The notes under the pieces are model-generated. The model was given only the letters and a program-made list of their open reading frames with translations. It searched no databases and was not told the DNA's origin. Positions 1-8,973 of a stretch of 64,000 bases of DNA are shown here, piece after piece. Numbering within the stretch: position 1 is the first letter of the stretch; every line of letters starts with the position of its first letter. Made by a program: the position numbers and the translations under genes. The stretch is from Terrimonas ferruginea DSM 30193 (lineage in GTDB: Bacteria > Bacteroidota > Bacteroidia > Chitinophagales > Chitinophagaceae), in assembly GCF_000425585.1 (NCBI RefSeq), contig NZ_AUDS01000008.1, forward strand, positions 186,001-250,000, given 5' to 3'.

Positions 1-1230
1 CAGCAATACCAGTTACGGAAGAGGTATTGTCTCTTGTCCAGTTATAAACGGTACCGGTTGCATTACCGCTGAATGCAATAGCCGTGATCGCACCGCCGGA
101 ACAAATGGTTTGACTGGTTGGAGTGACCACCACGTTCACAGCAGGATTAACAACAACAGTAACCGTTACCGGCGTACCGGGGCAACCATTGGCTGTTGGC
201 GTAACAGTAAAGGTTACCGTTACAGGTGCGCCCGTAGCATTCACCAGTGATCCGCTGATGTTTCCGGAACCGCTCGCAGCAATACCGGTTACAGAAGAAG
301 TATTATCTCTTGTCCAGTTGTAAACAGTACCGGTTGCGTTACCGCTGAATGTGATAGCCGTGATCGCACCGCCGGAACAAATGGTCTGGTTGGTTGGGGT
401 GGCTACTACATTTACAGAAGGGTTGACGGTAACCGTAGAAGTTACCGGCGTGCCGGAGCAGGTATTGATAACAGGCGTGGCAGTAAAGGTTACCGTTACA
501 GGTGCGTTGGTATTGTTAACGAGCGAGCCGCTGATATCACCGGAACCGCTTGCTGCAATGCCGGTTACAGAACCTGTATTATCTCTTGTCCAGTTGTAAA
601 CAGCGCCGGATACGTTGCCTGTCAGCGCAATAGAAGTAATAGCGTTACCCGAGCAAACCGACTGATTGCTAACAGATGCCGAGACAGTTGGGATCGGACT
701 AACGGTTATATCAAAACTAAGCGGTGTGCCGGTGCAGCCATTTGCCGAAGGCGTAACGGTGAAGGTTACGGTGACCGGAGCACTGGTGGTGTTGATTAAT
801 GTACCGCTGATCGTTCCTGAGCCGCTTGCGGCAACGCCGGTCACGGAAGAAGAGTTGGTTCTTGTCCAGTTATAAACAGTTCCTGATACAGGACCATCCG
901 GAGTGACATTCACCGAAACACCGGAACAAGCCGATGTGGAAGATATAGCGTTTACGGAAGGTCTTGGATTAACCAGAACAGTGGAGGTTTGCGGTGTAAC
1001 GCAACTTCCTACTGACGCTGTAGTGTTAAACGTAACGGTTACAGGAGCACTGGTGGTATTGGTCAATGTGCCGGAGATCGTAGCACCACTGCCGCTCGCG
1101 GCAATACCGGTAACAGCAGCTGTATTATCTCTCGTCCAGTTGAAAGTGGCAGCACCATTGGTATTAGTCGTAACAATATTGCCGATGGCATCACCGCTGC
1201 AGATAGTCTGTGACGAGGGAGAAATACCGG
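1..1230. repeat. Tandem 276-bp coding repeat array
   Basis: The phrase GTCCAGTT recurs at 36, 312, 588, 864 and 1134. The spacing is exactly 276, 276, 276 and then 270 bp. Each unit encodes one 92-residue PKD-like domain of the adhesin. The units nearest the window edge are the most alike and the distal ones have diverged, as expected from unequal exchange. The array continues past the left edge. Confidence 0.88.
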
Positions 1231-2389
1231 TAACGCCACCGTCAAACACCGTGAATGTTGCATTTGTATTAAAAGCACATCCATACGGATCGGTATAATC
1301 GTAGGTAAGTGTCTGCGTGCCTGCAGCCGGGTCAAATACATTTCCGGTGACGCCTGTACCGGAGAAGGTGCCACCTGCGGGGCTTGCCGTTAATGTATAC
1401 GGTGAGGTAGAACACACCAAGGCGGATGTGAAGGTGATGGGGTTACTACCGCATATAACTGTGATTGAATAAGATTGAGAACCGGAACAACCGCTTGCGT
1501 CACTAGCCGTTACCGTAAAATTAAATGTACCGGTAGCTGTAGGAGTACCGGAAATCGTTCCGCCTACAGAAAGAGTAAGGCCCGGAGGCAACGCACCGGC
1601 AGTAATAGCAAAATTAGGAGCGCCTAATGCGCCGGTCTGCGTCAATACACGACTATACGCAGCTCCCGCCGTACCTGTTGTTAACGCTCCGCCGGGGGTG
1701 AGCGTAAAGGCGGGACACACATAGGGATAGTAATCAACCTGGTCGATGCCGATATAATCGCTGTTAGTACCGGTTGGCCCGGCGCCGGTAACAAAATACC
1801 GGAAGGCGATACGGCCCGATGTCGGGGCCGGCAGACCGGAGATCGTAATAGTATATTGCGTCCAGTTATAGGGATATCCGCCTGCAACCAGCGTAGGGTT
1901 AATAGAAAGAAGCAATGTTGTAAAATTTCCGACATTGTTACCTGCAGCACCCACATTGGTACTTGCGCCATTGGTACTCAAGCGCACTTCCAACCGGTCG
2001 GGGTAGTCCGTTCCGCCTCCGGGTGTTGGCGGTTTTTTGGTATAAAATGTCAGTACATCCCCATTTCTGAATGTACGGTTAGGCGTTATCAGCCAGCTGC
2101 TGATGATACCTGTGCCGCCGGTGGTGTTGTTGAAGTTGGCACCGATGTAGGAATTAGGTGCGCCGTTGTAAGAATCAAACGGTCCGCCAGCTGCAACATT
2201 GGTTCCCTGAAACCAGTTGGTAACACCAACAGGGCTACTGTTGTTTATCGTCACCCATCCGGAACCCGGTAAGGTGGTGATGTCATTGAACCCTTCACTA
2301 AATGCCTGGGCATTACTCCGGTTGAATTGCAGCAGGGAAATAAAAAACAGCAGGAAAAGACAAACTCTTTGGGTAAAGGTTTTGATCAT
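1..2389 (-). CDS. Giant secreted PKD-like repeat adhesin, N-terminal part
   Basis: Reading the minus strand from the ATG at 2389 gives about 796 open codons that run off the left edge. A signal peptide (about residues 1-29, ending near NAQA) is followed by a choice-of-anchor-J-like region (about 30-225, ending in a GIDQVDYY stretch), a putative Ig (He_PIG-type) domain with the motif LPPGLTL (about 245-325), another Ig-like stretch, and then near-identical 92-residue PKD-like repeats carrying VYNWTRDNTSSVTGIAASG and APVTVTFT. Proteins of this build in Bacteroidota are exported, often through the type IX system, and act as surface adhesins or gliding-related filaments; the sorting domain would lie outside the window. 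The call as a secreted repeat protein is secure. The adhesin role is inferred from architecture, and the ligand is unknown. Confidence 0.85.
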   Translation of the reverse strand, partial: MIKTFTQRVCLFLLFFISLLQFNRSNAQAFSEGFNDITTLPGSGWVTINNSSPVGVTNWFQGTNVAAGGPFDSYNGAPNSYIGANFNNTTGGTGIISSWLITPNRTFRNGDVLTFYTKKPPTPGGGTDYPDRLEVRLSTNGASTNVGAAGNNVGNFTTLLLSINPTLVAGGYPYNWTQYTITISGLPAPTSGRIAFRYFVTGAGPTGTNSDYIGIDQVDYYPYVCPAFTLTPGGALTTGTAGAAYSRVLTQTGALGAPNFAITAGALPPGLTLSVGGTISGTPTATGTFNFTVTASDASGCSGSQSYSITVICGSNPITFTSALVCSTSPYTLTASPAGGTFSGTGVTGNVFDPAAGTQTLTYDYTDPYGCAFNTNATFTVFDGGVTGISPSSQTICSGDAIGNIVTTNTNGAATFNWTRDNTAAVTGIAASGSGATISGTLTNTTSAPVTVTFNTTASVGSCVTPQTSTVLVNPRPSVNAISSTSACSGVSVNVTPDGPVSGTVYNWTRTNSSSVTGVAASGSGTISGTLINTTSAPVTVTFTVTPSANGCTGTPLSFDITVSPIPTVSASVSNQSVCSGNAITSIALTGNVSGAVYNWTRDNTGSVTGIAASGSGDISGSLVNNTNAPVTVTFTATPVINTCSGTPVTSTVTVNPSVNVVATPTNQTICSGGAITAITFSGNATGTVYNWTRDNTSSVTGIAASGSGNISGSLVNATGAPVTVTFTVTPTANGCPGTPVTVTVVVNPAVNVVVTPTSQTICSGGAITAIAFSGNATGTVYNWTRDNTSSVTGIA

Positions 2390-2681
2390 AAGGTGGTAGT
2401 TTGGTTTAAAGAGGGTGAAGATTCTGATAATACAGTTTGCAATACTGTGACGGGGAGCAGTAGCAGGCAGGGTACAGTCAGAATTTCAGGGTGCAAAGAA
2501 GATAAATAAAAACCATTATTCAAAGCGATCACACCATAAAAACTGTAGACTACGGAAAAAATATATGTGGGCGTTAAAATTTTTTATGTGGCGGAAGAGA
2601 AATCACCTGTTTCCAAACAGCATAATCACCCTTGTTATTCTAATGGTTTTCTAATAGTATCAAATAAAATATTTTTAAAAA
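2390..2681. other. Intergenic region upstream of the adhesin
   Basis: There is no convincing gene here. On the minus strand a weak promoter candidate is seen, TTG (2521-2523) then 19 bp then CTTCTTTG (2494-2501); only the TTTG half of the -7 box matches the Bacteroidota consensus. It would leave a leader of roughly 100 nt before the adhesin ATG. The part nearest the terminator is strongly AT-rich. Confidence 0.4.
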
Positions 2682-2706
2682 TAACCCCGGAGCTTTTCCG
2701 GGGTTA
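2682..2706 (-). terminator. Intrinsic terminator of the metallophosphoesterase gene
   Basis: A perfect 10-bp stem (TAACCCCGGA / TCCGGGGTTA) with a 5-nt loop lies 13 nt beyond the stop codon. On the minus strand it is followed by a T-rich run, so it should end the upstream gene's transcript before the adhesin promoter. Confidence 0.85.
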
Positions 2707-2718
2707 TAAATTAAGCAT

Positions 2719-4707
2719 TTATTCCATCGTGCAGAATCGCCACCAGTAGTCCGCCCCAACTTCAGTGGTAAGATAAATCATTGACCACTTCACCGCATAC
2801 ACCGGTTTGAGGTACTGCCCGGTATAAGCTACGTTTTCAAGATAAATAGCATCGCCTATATTGATACCGGCACTACCCTGCTCCTTCTTCTTAATCACCC
2901 ACAGTGAGTTATTGTTCACTGCCGAAGCATAGTACAACCAGGGCGTTGTTCCCGCGGTCAGGTATTGACCATTCTGCGTTGTCTGAATACTGACAACGTC
3001 TCCGGATATGAGCGGGGTGCCATCCGGGGCAGGATGACCATTTACATATTTCCTGATGGTGTGTCGCCTCGCGTAGTCTACCATTCCTGGCGCAGCAACA
3101 GGATAGTTATAGCCAAACGATCCGGCATAGAAATCCTGCACGTCCATACCGTCCATATTAGATAACATATGATTTCCGCCGGAGTGGACCTGATCACCGT
3201 ACTCAAAGGGTTGTGGTTTGCTGAACGGCTCCTGGTATAACTGTGTTGAAACAGGATTCGGCGGCGGTGTGCTGCCCCAGGCGGGAAACTGGTAATAATT
3301 GGCCTGCACAGGATCTGTCGGATTTTTTCTTCCTGACAAATCAATGATCGCGTATCCGTGGTTGTAGTACTGAACGCCGTTACTGTCCTGGTTGATGCCG
3401 AGTTTATATTGATCGTATTGTGGCTCCGGCATTACGTAGGGTATCTGCGGATAATTGACCTGGTAAGGATTGGCACTGGTCAGTTCTTCATAAGCACTGT
3501 TGCCAACCAGTCTGCCGATTGGGAGTTGCGCAAGATAATCCCGGTACATCACAAAATTATGTTCATGTCCCCAGATCCATCCCGCTACTTTTGTTGGCAG
3601 GTATTCACCCACCGCGCGATACAGGTAAGGATTGTAATAAGGGACCGCATTCATCACCGAAAACGAACCGTTGATCTTACTGTTGGACGAATACAATTGG
3701 TGATGTGAAAGAAGAATGGTCAATCCCGGAAAGTTGGCCAGCTTGTCCTGGTGCCAGGTTATTTCATTGGGCTGCAACCATGGACCGGCATATGTCGTAT
3801 TCAATTGGTTGGCCGGATTGGAATCGTTGTATCCCGTGTCCATGCCGAGAAATTGCCAGCCATTATCCTGCGTGCGCAGGCAAAAATAGCTCGCCTGCTG
3901 CGTAGCACCGGGAATATTATTGTTGAGGTTGGTTACCACATTATAATATTCCGCGCCCCATGCATAGTAGTCGTGGTTGCCGGGAATAGAAAACACGGGA
4001 ATCCGTTTGCCCGGTCCTAATACTTCATTGAACACCGTGGTGAAGACATCACGGAAATAGGTATCACATTCCTGCGGCGTGCCGGAATAATAAATATCAC
4101 CAAGATGGATGATCACATCCGGTTTGTGTTGCACCATCATGTCTTTCAGCAAAGCAATAGCATCGGGCATGCCTGTGCCCCAGTCGCCCAGTATGCCTAC
4201 TTTGGCATTGTTGGGCAGCTTCCAGTTGATCACGCCATAGTTAATGTTATTGCCGCCCGCTGTTGTCCAGTCGTTGTATGTCATTCTTCCTCCTGAGGAA
4301 AGAGCATACTGCGCATAGGTAATGGGACAGGTAGCAAAACCTGTTGGTGGCGGACCGATTGAATAATCTTCGTCGCAGAATTTGCGGTAAGCAACAGACA
4401 ATGCTTCGTACCGTTCCATATCGTTGGTAGCAAGTGCTTCACCAATCTGATGACCGAGGTGTGACCTGAATACCAGCGCTTCATGACTGGTATCGCCTTT
4501 GAATGAGGCAGGAGGCTGATAAGTGGGGTCGTTGAACTTCCGTGTTACATAATCGGCCGTTGCGATTGATAACGGATGATCAAGAAGGTCCCGCATGGCA
4601 GCAGGCTGATTGTTTTTTTTTAATTCGCCGCGGAGATACTCTGCTACAGCCGATTGCCATAGCGAAAGCTCACGGTCGCGCACACGCGCAAAGTTTAGAG
4701 CGTTCAT
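2719..4707 (-). CDS. Metallophosphoesterase with C-terminal beta-trefoil-like domain
   Basis: The calcineurin-like metallophosphoesterase motifs appear in order: GDWG (about residue 174), GDIYYSG (about 203), GNHD (about 243), SHH (about 334) and GHEH (about 380). These bind a di-metal centre that hydrolyses phosphomono- or diesters. After the catalytic domain come a linker rich in Pro, Tyr and Gly and a final 90-residue segment with the rhythm of a ricin or fascin-type trefoil (GQYLTAG, LWVIKKKE, GDAIYLENV, GQYLKP). I chose the ATG at 4707, giving 662 residues; the longer reading starts with TTG at 4752. No signal peptide is evident with either start, which is odd for a protein whose tail resembles a carbohydrate-binding module. 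The substrate is unknown. Confidence 0.85.
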   Translation of the reverse strand: MNALNFARVRDRELSLWQSAVAEYLRGELKKNNQPAAMRDLLDHPLSIATADYVTRKFNDPTYQPPASFKGDTSHEALVFRSHLGHQIGEALATNDMERYEALSVAYRKFCDEDYSIGPPPTGFATCPITYAQYALSSGGRMTYNDWTTAGGNNINYGVINWKLPNNAKVGILGDWGTGMPDAIALLKDMMVQHKPDVIIHLGDIYYSGTPQECDTYFRDVFTTVFNEVLGPGKRIPVFSIPGNHDYYAWGAEYYNVVTNLNNNIPGATQQASYFCLRTQDNGWQFLGMDTGYNDSNPANQLNTTYAGPWLQPNEITWHQDKLANFPGLTILLSHHQLYSSNSKINGSFSVMNAVPYYNPYLYRAVGEYLPTKVAGWIWGHEHNFVMYRDYLAQLPIGRLVGNSAYEELTSANPYQVNYPQIPYVMPEPQYDQYKLGINQDSNGVQYYNHGYAIIDLSGRKNPTDPVQANYYQFPAWGSTPPPNPVSTQLYQEPFSKPQPFEYGDQVHSGGNHMLSNMDGMDVQDFYAGSFGYNYPVAAPGMVDYARRHTIRKYVNGHPAPDGTPLISGDVVSIQTTQNGQYLTAGTTPWLYYASAVNNNSLWVIKKKEQGSAGINIGDAIYLENVAYTGQYLKPVYAVKWSMIYLTTEVGADYWWRFCTME

Positions 4708-4887
4708 GTTGTGGACAGGTTTGAGGTTGAATAAAAATGGACTTGACGTCAAGGCAGGATGCTACCAAAGTAGTCAATCACAACAGCGATTGACAAGCGT
4801 TTTAAAACAAAGAATCAGGCGTGATTACACGCTTTTAACATACCGGTGAAAGACCCCTCCGCTTTCTTTTAAGTATATTTACAGTCT

Positions 4888-6120
4888 ATGCTGACACGTA
4901 CAAATAGCAAGATCAAAATGGTTATACTGCTTCCATTGATACTGTTCTCCACGACGTTGGTTGCACAGGACGTACTCGTTCCCTTCCGTGTCAAAGACAA
5001 ATGGGGCTACTCCGATCTGAATGGAAAAATCAAGATCAAACCGCGCTATGATTACGCGTCATTCTTCGACGGGGATTATGCGAAGGCCTATGAGGGCACC
5101 CGCACGGGTCTCATCAACAAATCCGGCAAAACAATCATCCCCTTCCATTACCGCGATCTGCAAACCGGTCCGGAAGGTGTTATTGCCGAAACAGCCGATC
5201 AGCGTACCGGTTTTTACGATCTGCGTACACGCAAGCTGGTAATAGATACACAATACAGCATGATCACGCCCGTGGTGGAAGGATTGTTGTTAGTGGTAAA
5301 TGATCTGGGTAAACAAGGCATCTTCGATTCACGGTCTAAAAAATGGATCGCTCCGGCCGAATATGATTACGCGTCACCGATGGCCGATCCGTCAAAAGTA
5401 ATCGTGGGCATCAACGGCAAAGTTTTTACCATTGATGTATTGGCCAATGGCCCGGGGCCGGTTACTCCCTACAAAGAAGAGCAGGATATTGAATTGGAAG
5501 ATTTAAAAACGGTCACTATCACCAGTAAACCGGATGCGGGTAAAAAAGAAAACACGTCCTCTTCCGCTTATACCGAGCGGTTGTTCAGGGAAAAAAATAA
5601 ATATGGTTTCGTTTTCGACGGACAGTTTGCCGGTGACAGCATTCCCGCGATGTATGATTCCATCGACCGTTCAAGGGAATACAATGGATATCTCGGCGTA
5701 AAGAACATGGCTCGCTGGGGAATCATTAATTCCAAAAACGAAATCGTCCTGCGCATCGAATATCCTCCGCTCGACATGGTCAACAGCGATCCGGCCAACG
5801 GTTTTTATGTAGTGCTGGTCAATGGTAAAAAAACAGTCATCAGTCAAAACGGATCGGTACTGGCACGCGATTATGACCAGGTAACTTTATTGCAGCGGAG
5901 TTATATCCTCGAGAAAGATAAAAAGCAAGGATTGCTCATACTTACTGATAAAAATGCACCGGTATTGATCGAACCGGCATTTCTGCGCATAAGCAAAGAC
6001 ATTAAAACCATTTATCCCGCCAATGGTGTGCAACTGAAATTCTGGTATGGGTACACTGAAGCTTATCCGAATGCCGGTGGTTATATTTCGGAGAAAGGAG
6101 TGCGGTTTTTTCAGGATTAA
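4888..6120 (+). CDS. Secreted WG-repeat protein, copy 1
   Basis: This 410-residue protein has a signal peptide ending near LVAQ (about residue 27) followed by about eight WG-type beta repeats, for example KWGYSDLNGKIKIKP, TGLINKSGKTIIPF, KQGIFDSRSKKWIAP, RWGIINSKNEIVL and KQGLLILTDKNAPVLIEP. WG repeats build extended or propeller-like surfaces thought to mediate binding, and no enzyme motif is present. A TATATTTA box lies just upstream of the start without a clear -33 TTG. The next gene, 44 bp downstream, is a colinear paralogue, so this is a tandem duplication. Export to periplasm or surface is inferred from the signal peptide. Confidence 0.85.
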   Translation: MLTRTNSKIKMVILLPLILFSTTLVAQDVLVPFRVKDKWGYSDLNGKIKIKPRYDYASFFDGDYAKAYEGTRTGLINKSGKTIIPFHYRDLQTGPEGVIAETADQRTGFYDLRTRKLVIDTQYSMITPVVEGLLLVVNDLGKQGIFDSRSKKWIAPAEYDYASPMADPSKVIVGINGKVFTIDVLANGPGPVTPYKEEQDIELEDLKTVTITSKPDAGKKENTSSSAYTERLFREKNKYGFVFDGQFAGDSIPAMYDSIDRSREYNGYLGVKNMARWGIINSKNEIVLRIEYPPLDMVNSDPANGFYVVLVNGKKTVISQNGSVLARDYDQVTLLQRSYILEKDKKQGLLILTDKNAPVLIEPAFLRISKDIKTIYPANGVQLKFWYGYTEAYPNAGGYISEKGVRFFQD

Positions 6121-6164
6121 AGTTTACGAACCGTCTAAGATTTAGTAAAAGAAAATTCCAGCAT

Positions 6165-7403
6165 ATGTTATTAAGAATGAAAAGCCTACTGGTGGTTTTG
6201 TTCGTCTCGGCGTGCTTTACGCTAAATGCACAATCAATACTGGTGCCTTATAGAATAAAAGATAAATGGGGCTACTCCGATCTTAAAGGAAAAATAAAGA
6301 TTAAACCACAATTTGATAACACTTATTTTTTTCATGGTGATTATGCAACGGTCATTAGCGGGGGTCGGGCAGGACTTATTAACCGTTCGGGTAAAATAGT
6401 TATCCCATTTAACTATAGTGAATTAACGGTCGAAAAAAACGGCATTCGCGCAACTACAAAAAGCGGACTTACTGGCTATTATGATTTGAACACCAAAAAA
6501 CTCCTTGTCGATACACTATACCTGGGTATTAGCGTCGACGGGTCGCTGCTGCTGGTTATGGACAAAAATTATAAACGCGGCATTTTTGACATGCATTCGA
6601 AAAAATGGATAGCCCCTGTTGAATATAATATGGCCGAGCCGATATACAACTCATCGACTGTGCTTGTTGCCAGGAACAATCAGAAATACCTCATTCCCGT
6701 ACTACCCGATGGTCCCGGTAAAATTACACCTTACATAGAGGACTATAGTGACATGGAAGAATTGATTCCAGTTAAAATCGGTCAGGGGCGCGACTCGAGC
6801 AGGCCAATAGAGGCAACACCCAGTACAATACCTCCGCCAGCCTTTTACGAAAGCCGCCTATTCAGAGAAGAAAACAAGTATGGCTTTATTTTCAGCCCTG
6901 TTCTGGGCAGCGATAGTATTCCGGCGATGTATGATTCGATTGACCGGATAAAAGAAAGAGAAAGATTTCTGGGTGTACAAAATGGGGGGCGTTGGGGAAT
7001 TGTCAATTCGAAAAATCAAATAATATTGCCGCTGGAATATCCCACACTTGACCTTGCTAACAGTGATATCCCCAACAACTTGTTTGTTGTATCAATTAAT
7101 AACAAAAAAACGGTTATTACACAAACCGGCGCCATACTGGCCAAAGATTACGATGCAGTATTTCCTTTAACGCAGAGTTATATCCTGGAGAAGAATGGAA
7201 AGAAAGGGCTGCTAATCGCCGTCGACAGAGATGCGCCGGTTATTATTGAGCCTGCGTTCGATTATATAATTAATTATGTCCATTCCGTACCTCTTCCAAA
7301 CAATGACCATATTAAATTCTGGATGGTAACAATCAGGACAGGAGAATACAGTGATCACAGAGGCTTTATTTCTGAAAAAGGCGTACAATATTTTAAAGAC
7401 TAA
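6165..7403 (+). CDS. Secreted WG-repeat protein, copy 2
   Basis: This 412-residue paralogue of the preceding gene aligns with it along its whole length. It keeps the opening repeat KWGYSDLKGKIKIKP, the central motif SIPAMYDSIDR and the C-terminal SEKG motif, with most divergence in the Pro-rich middle around residues 205-230. The signal peptide ends near LNAQ; the start could be the first ATG or the Met four codons later (6177). It is probably co-transcribed with copy 1. Its base composition is more AT-rich than copy 1, suggesting the pair has been diverging for some time. The function is unknown beyond a probable binding role. Confidence 0.85.
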   Translation: MLLRMKSLLVVLFVSACFTLNAQSILVPYRIKDKWGYSDLKGKIKIKPQFDNTYFFHGDYATVISGGRAGLINRSGKIVIPFNYSELTVEKNGIRATTKSGLTGYYDLNTKKLLVDTLYLGISVDGSLLLVMDKNYKRGIFDMHSKKWIAPVEYNMAEPIYNSSTVLVARNNQKYLIPVLPDGPGKITPYIEDYSDMEELIPVKIGQGRDSSRPIEATPSTIPPPAFYESRLFREENKYGFIFSPVLGSDSIPAMYDSIDRIKERERFLGVQNGGRWGIVNSKNQIILPLEYPTLDLANSDIPNNLFVVSINNKKTVITQTGAILAKDYDAVFPLTQSYILEKNGKKGLLIAVDRDAPVIIEPAFDYIINYVHSVPLPNNDHIKFWMVTIRTGEYSDHRGFISEKGVQYFKD

Positions 7404-7411
7404 AAAAGAGA

Positions 7412-7429
7412 CCCCGGCAAATGCCGGGG
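7412..7429. terminator. GC-rich hairpin after the WG-repeat pair
   Basis: The arms CCCCGGCA and TGCCGGGG begin 8 nt after the WG copy 2 stop codon. There is no T-run on the plus side but an A-run before the stem, which reads as T-rich on the minus strand, so the hairpin may work mainly for minus-strand transcripts or simply protect the 3' end. Confidence 0.6.
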
Positions 7430-7618
7430 ATCTCTCACCCTCCACTGGCTGCGAAACCAGCGACCATTTTTAAACTGCTCTGAGAAACTCTATATAACTA
7501 ACGCCAGACATGAAAAAGCGTCTTTAATTTTTAAAAGGGGAAGGCCTGGAAAGGCCCTCCCGCCAATGTACACATACTGCTTGTGAGAAAAATTAGTAGT
7601 GCATCGTAAAGAAAAAAC
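7430..7618. other. Intergenic region between convergent units
   Basis: No gene is seen. A small GGCCT/AGGCC hairpin near 7541-7555 may contribute to ending the minus-strand nutrient-import operon, but it has no clear T-run. Confidence 0.4.
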
Positions 7619-8956
7619 TTATCGCTCCCAGCTAACCCAACTGGTTGCGTTTACCGGATCGACCAGGTCATAAGTATCATAAATCTGTACGGCTATGTAA
7701 CCCTGCGCATCTGCCAGCTTTGTGACAGCAGGAAAGAATGTATTAATGGCTGCCTGTCCGGGATTGGTACCGAAGAATGAAAAAGTAGCGGGATCTCCTG
7801 ATGCTCCCAACACTCTCGTGAACATAACCCTTCCATCATTGCCAAAGCTGGGAGGCGATACTACTGCCGGTGCAAAAAGTTGTGTGCGGTTCCGGATATA
7901 ACCAAAACAGTCGGTTGTTGTCCCGCGTACGGTTCCCCATTCAGCACCATACATCAACGCCGTATACCCTGCCAGCCTGCTGACACCATAAGCGTCATCC
8001 ACACCATTTACCCGGAAGCCGGTTGCAGATACCCAGTAGGTATCCTCGTCTTTGCTCGTTTGCCACCAACGGCGTGGTGCAGTGAGATCAACCTGCAGCG
8101 GGCGGGTAAAGCCAACCGGCGTAACACGTTCACCATTTATTGCAAAACTCAGCGATACGGCCGCATTATCCCATCGCATGTCCGTGAATACAGAAATTCT
8201 AACCCCATTTGCATCAACGGGTGAAATCAGTTGAACGTTGCCGGAGGGCGTGGTCATATAATAACTCATTGCTTCTTTATAAACAGCTCCTTCCATCCAG
8301 GCAACCTTTAAACTTTTCTTGCGACGGTTAACCACCAGCTCATAGGTATTGCCTCCCAGCGTAAACCGTTTGAAATAATTCAAATAACGTTTTGGCAAAC
8401 TATCGAATACCTGTGCGTTACTCAGGCCACCCGCGTCGAATGCGTCGCCGTCCGTCCGTGTGCCGGGACGAAGAACCAGTCTGCTGTTATGCATCCTTCC
8501 AATTAATACAATGGAATCCTTGTTATCGGCCGAAGGATCATATGCAAACTCAAAATCGGATTGCAGCCCTGCGCCATCTGTGCCGCCATTGACATCACCA
8601 TTCGGATCGGCGAGTATGTGCAGATAAGAATAGGTATCGAAGATCAGGCAAGGCTGCTGCAGCGCCTTCAAACGATAACTGCTTTCTTTTACCATGTCTC
8701 CTCCCGTCACCACATCAGACACCATGGATACGCGGTTGTTCTGCGTGAATTTAAAATAAAAGCCCGCCCGCAAACCGGTACCGGTTGTAAGAAAACCTGT
8801 CCAGCCTCCCGGCTCACCGGCCAGCCGGCTCTGCAGGCTGTCGAGCGTTTTGGTTAACCGTGCATCGGGCGTTTCTCCGAAAATAGTTTCGTCAAAATCG
8901 CGGCGGCAGGCAGTGAGCGAAAGCAATAAGATCAGTACAGTGATATAATTTTTCAT
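7619..8956 (-). CDS. DUF4302 lipoprotein of a SusCD locus
   Basis: A lipobox ending in LTAC gives a lipidated Cys at residue 17. The 445-residue mature part matches the DUF4302 family as I recognise it: an opening TLDSLQSRLAGEPGGWTGFL segment followed by beta-rich sequence with FEFAYD and VLIGRMHNSRLVL. DUF4302 proteins are surface or periplasmic lipoproteins typically encoded beside SusC/SusD and an HExxH lipoprotein, exactly as here. It is the last gene of the operon, 17 bp after the metallopeptidase gene. No catalytic motif is visible, so a role in ligand binding at the importer is inferred only from context. Confidence 0.8.
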   Translation of the reverse strand: MKNYITVLILLLSLTACRRDFDETIFGETPDARLTKTLDSLQSRLAGEPGGWTGFLTTGTGLRAGFYFKFTQNNRVSMVSDVVTGGDMVKESSYRLKALQQPCLIFDTYSYLHILADPNGDVNGGTDGAGLQSDFEFAYDPSADNKDSIVLIGRMHNSRLVLRPGTRTDGDAFDAGGLSNAQVFDSLPKRYLNYFKRFTLGGNTYELVVNRRKKSLKVAWMEGAVYKEAMSYYMTTPSGNVQLISPVDANGVRISVFTDMRWDNAAVSLSFAINGERVTPVGFTRPLQVDLTAPRRWWQTSKDEDTYWVSATGFRVNGVDDAYGVSRLAGYTALMYGAEWGTVRGTTTDCFGYIRNRTQLFAPAVVSPPSFGNDGRVMFTRVLGASGDPATFSFFGTNPGQAAINTFFPAVTKLADAQGYIAVQIYDTYDLVDPVNATSWVSWER

Positions 8957-8973
8957 TTACTCCTTTTTAGCAG

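Noticed and set aside
1-1230. Regularly spaced repeats as a possible CRISPR array
   Set aside because: The period is 276 bp, the sequence codes continuously for PKD-like domains, and there are no short constant repeats with variable spacers.
123-1298. Series of short plus-strand frames rich in Thr and Val
   Set aside because: They are antisense to the 92-residue repeats of the minus-strand adhesin and simply mirror its period.
7501-7560. Small hairpins as an intrinsic terminator for the DUF4302 gene
   Set aside because: The stems are only about 5 bp and no T-run follows on the minus strand.
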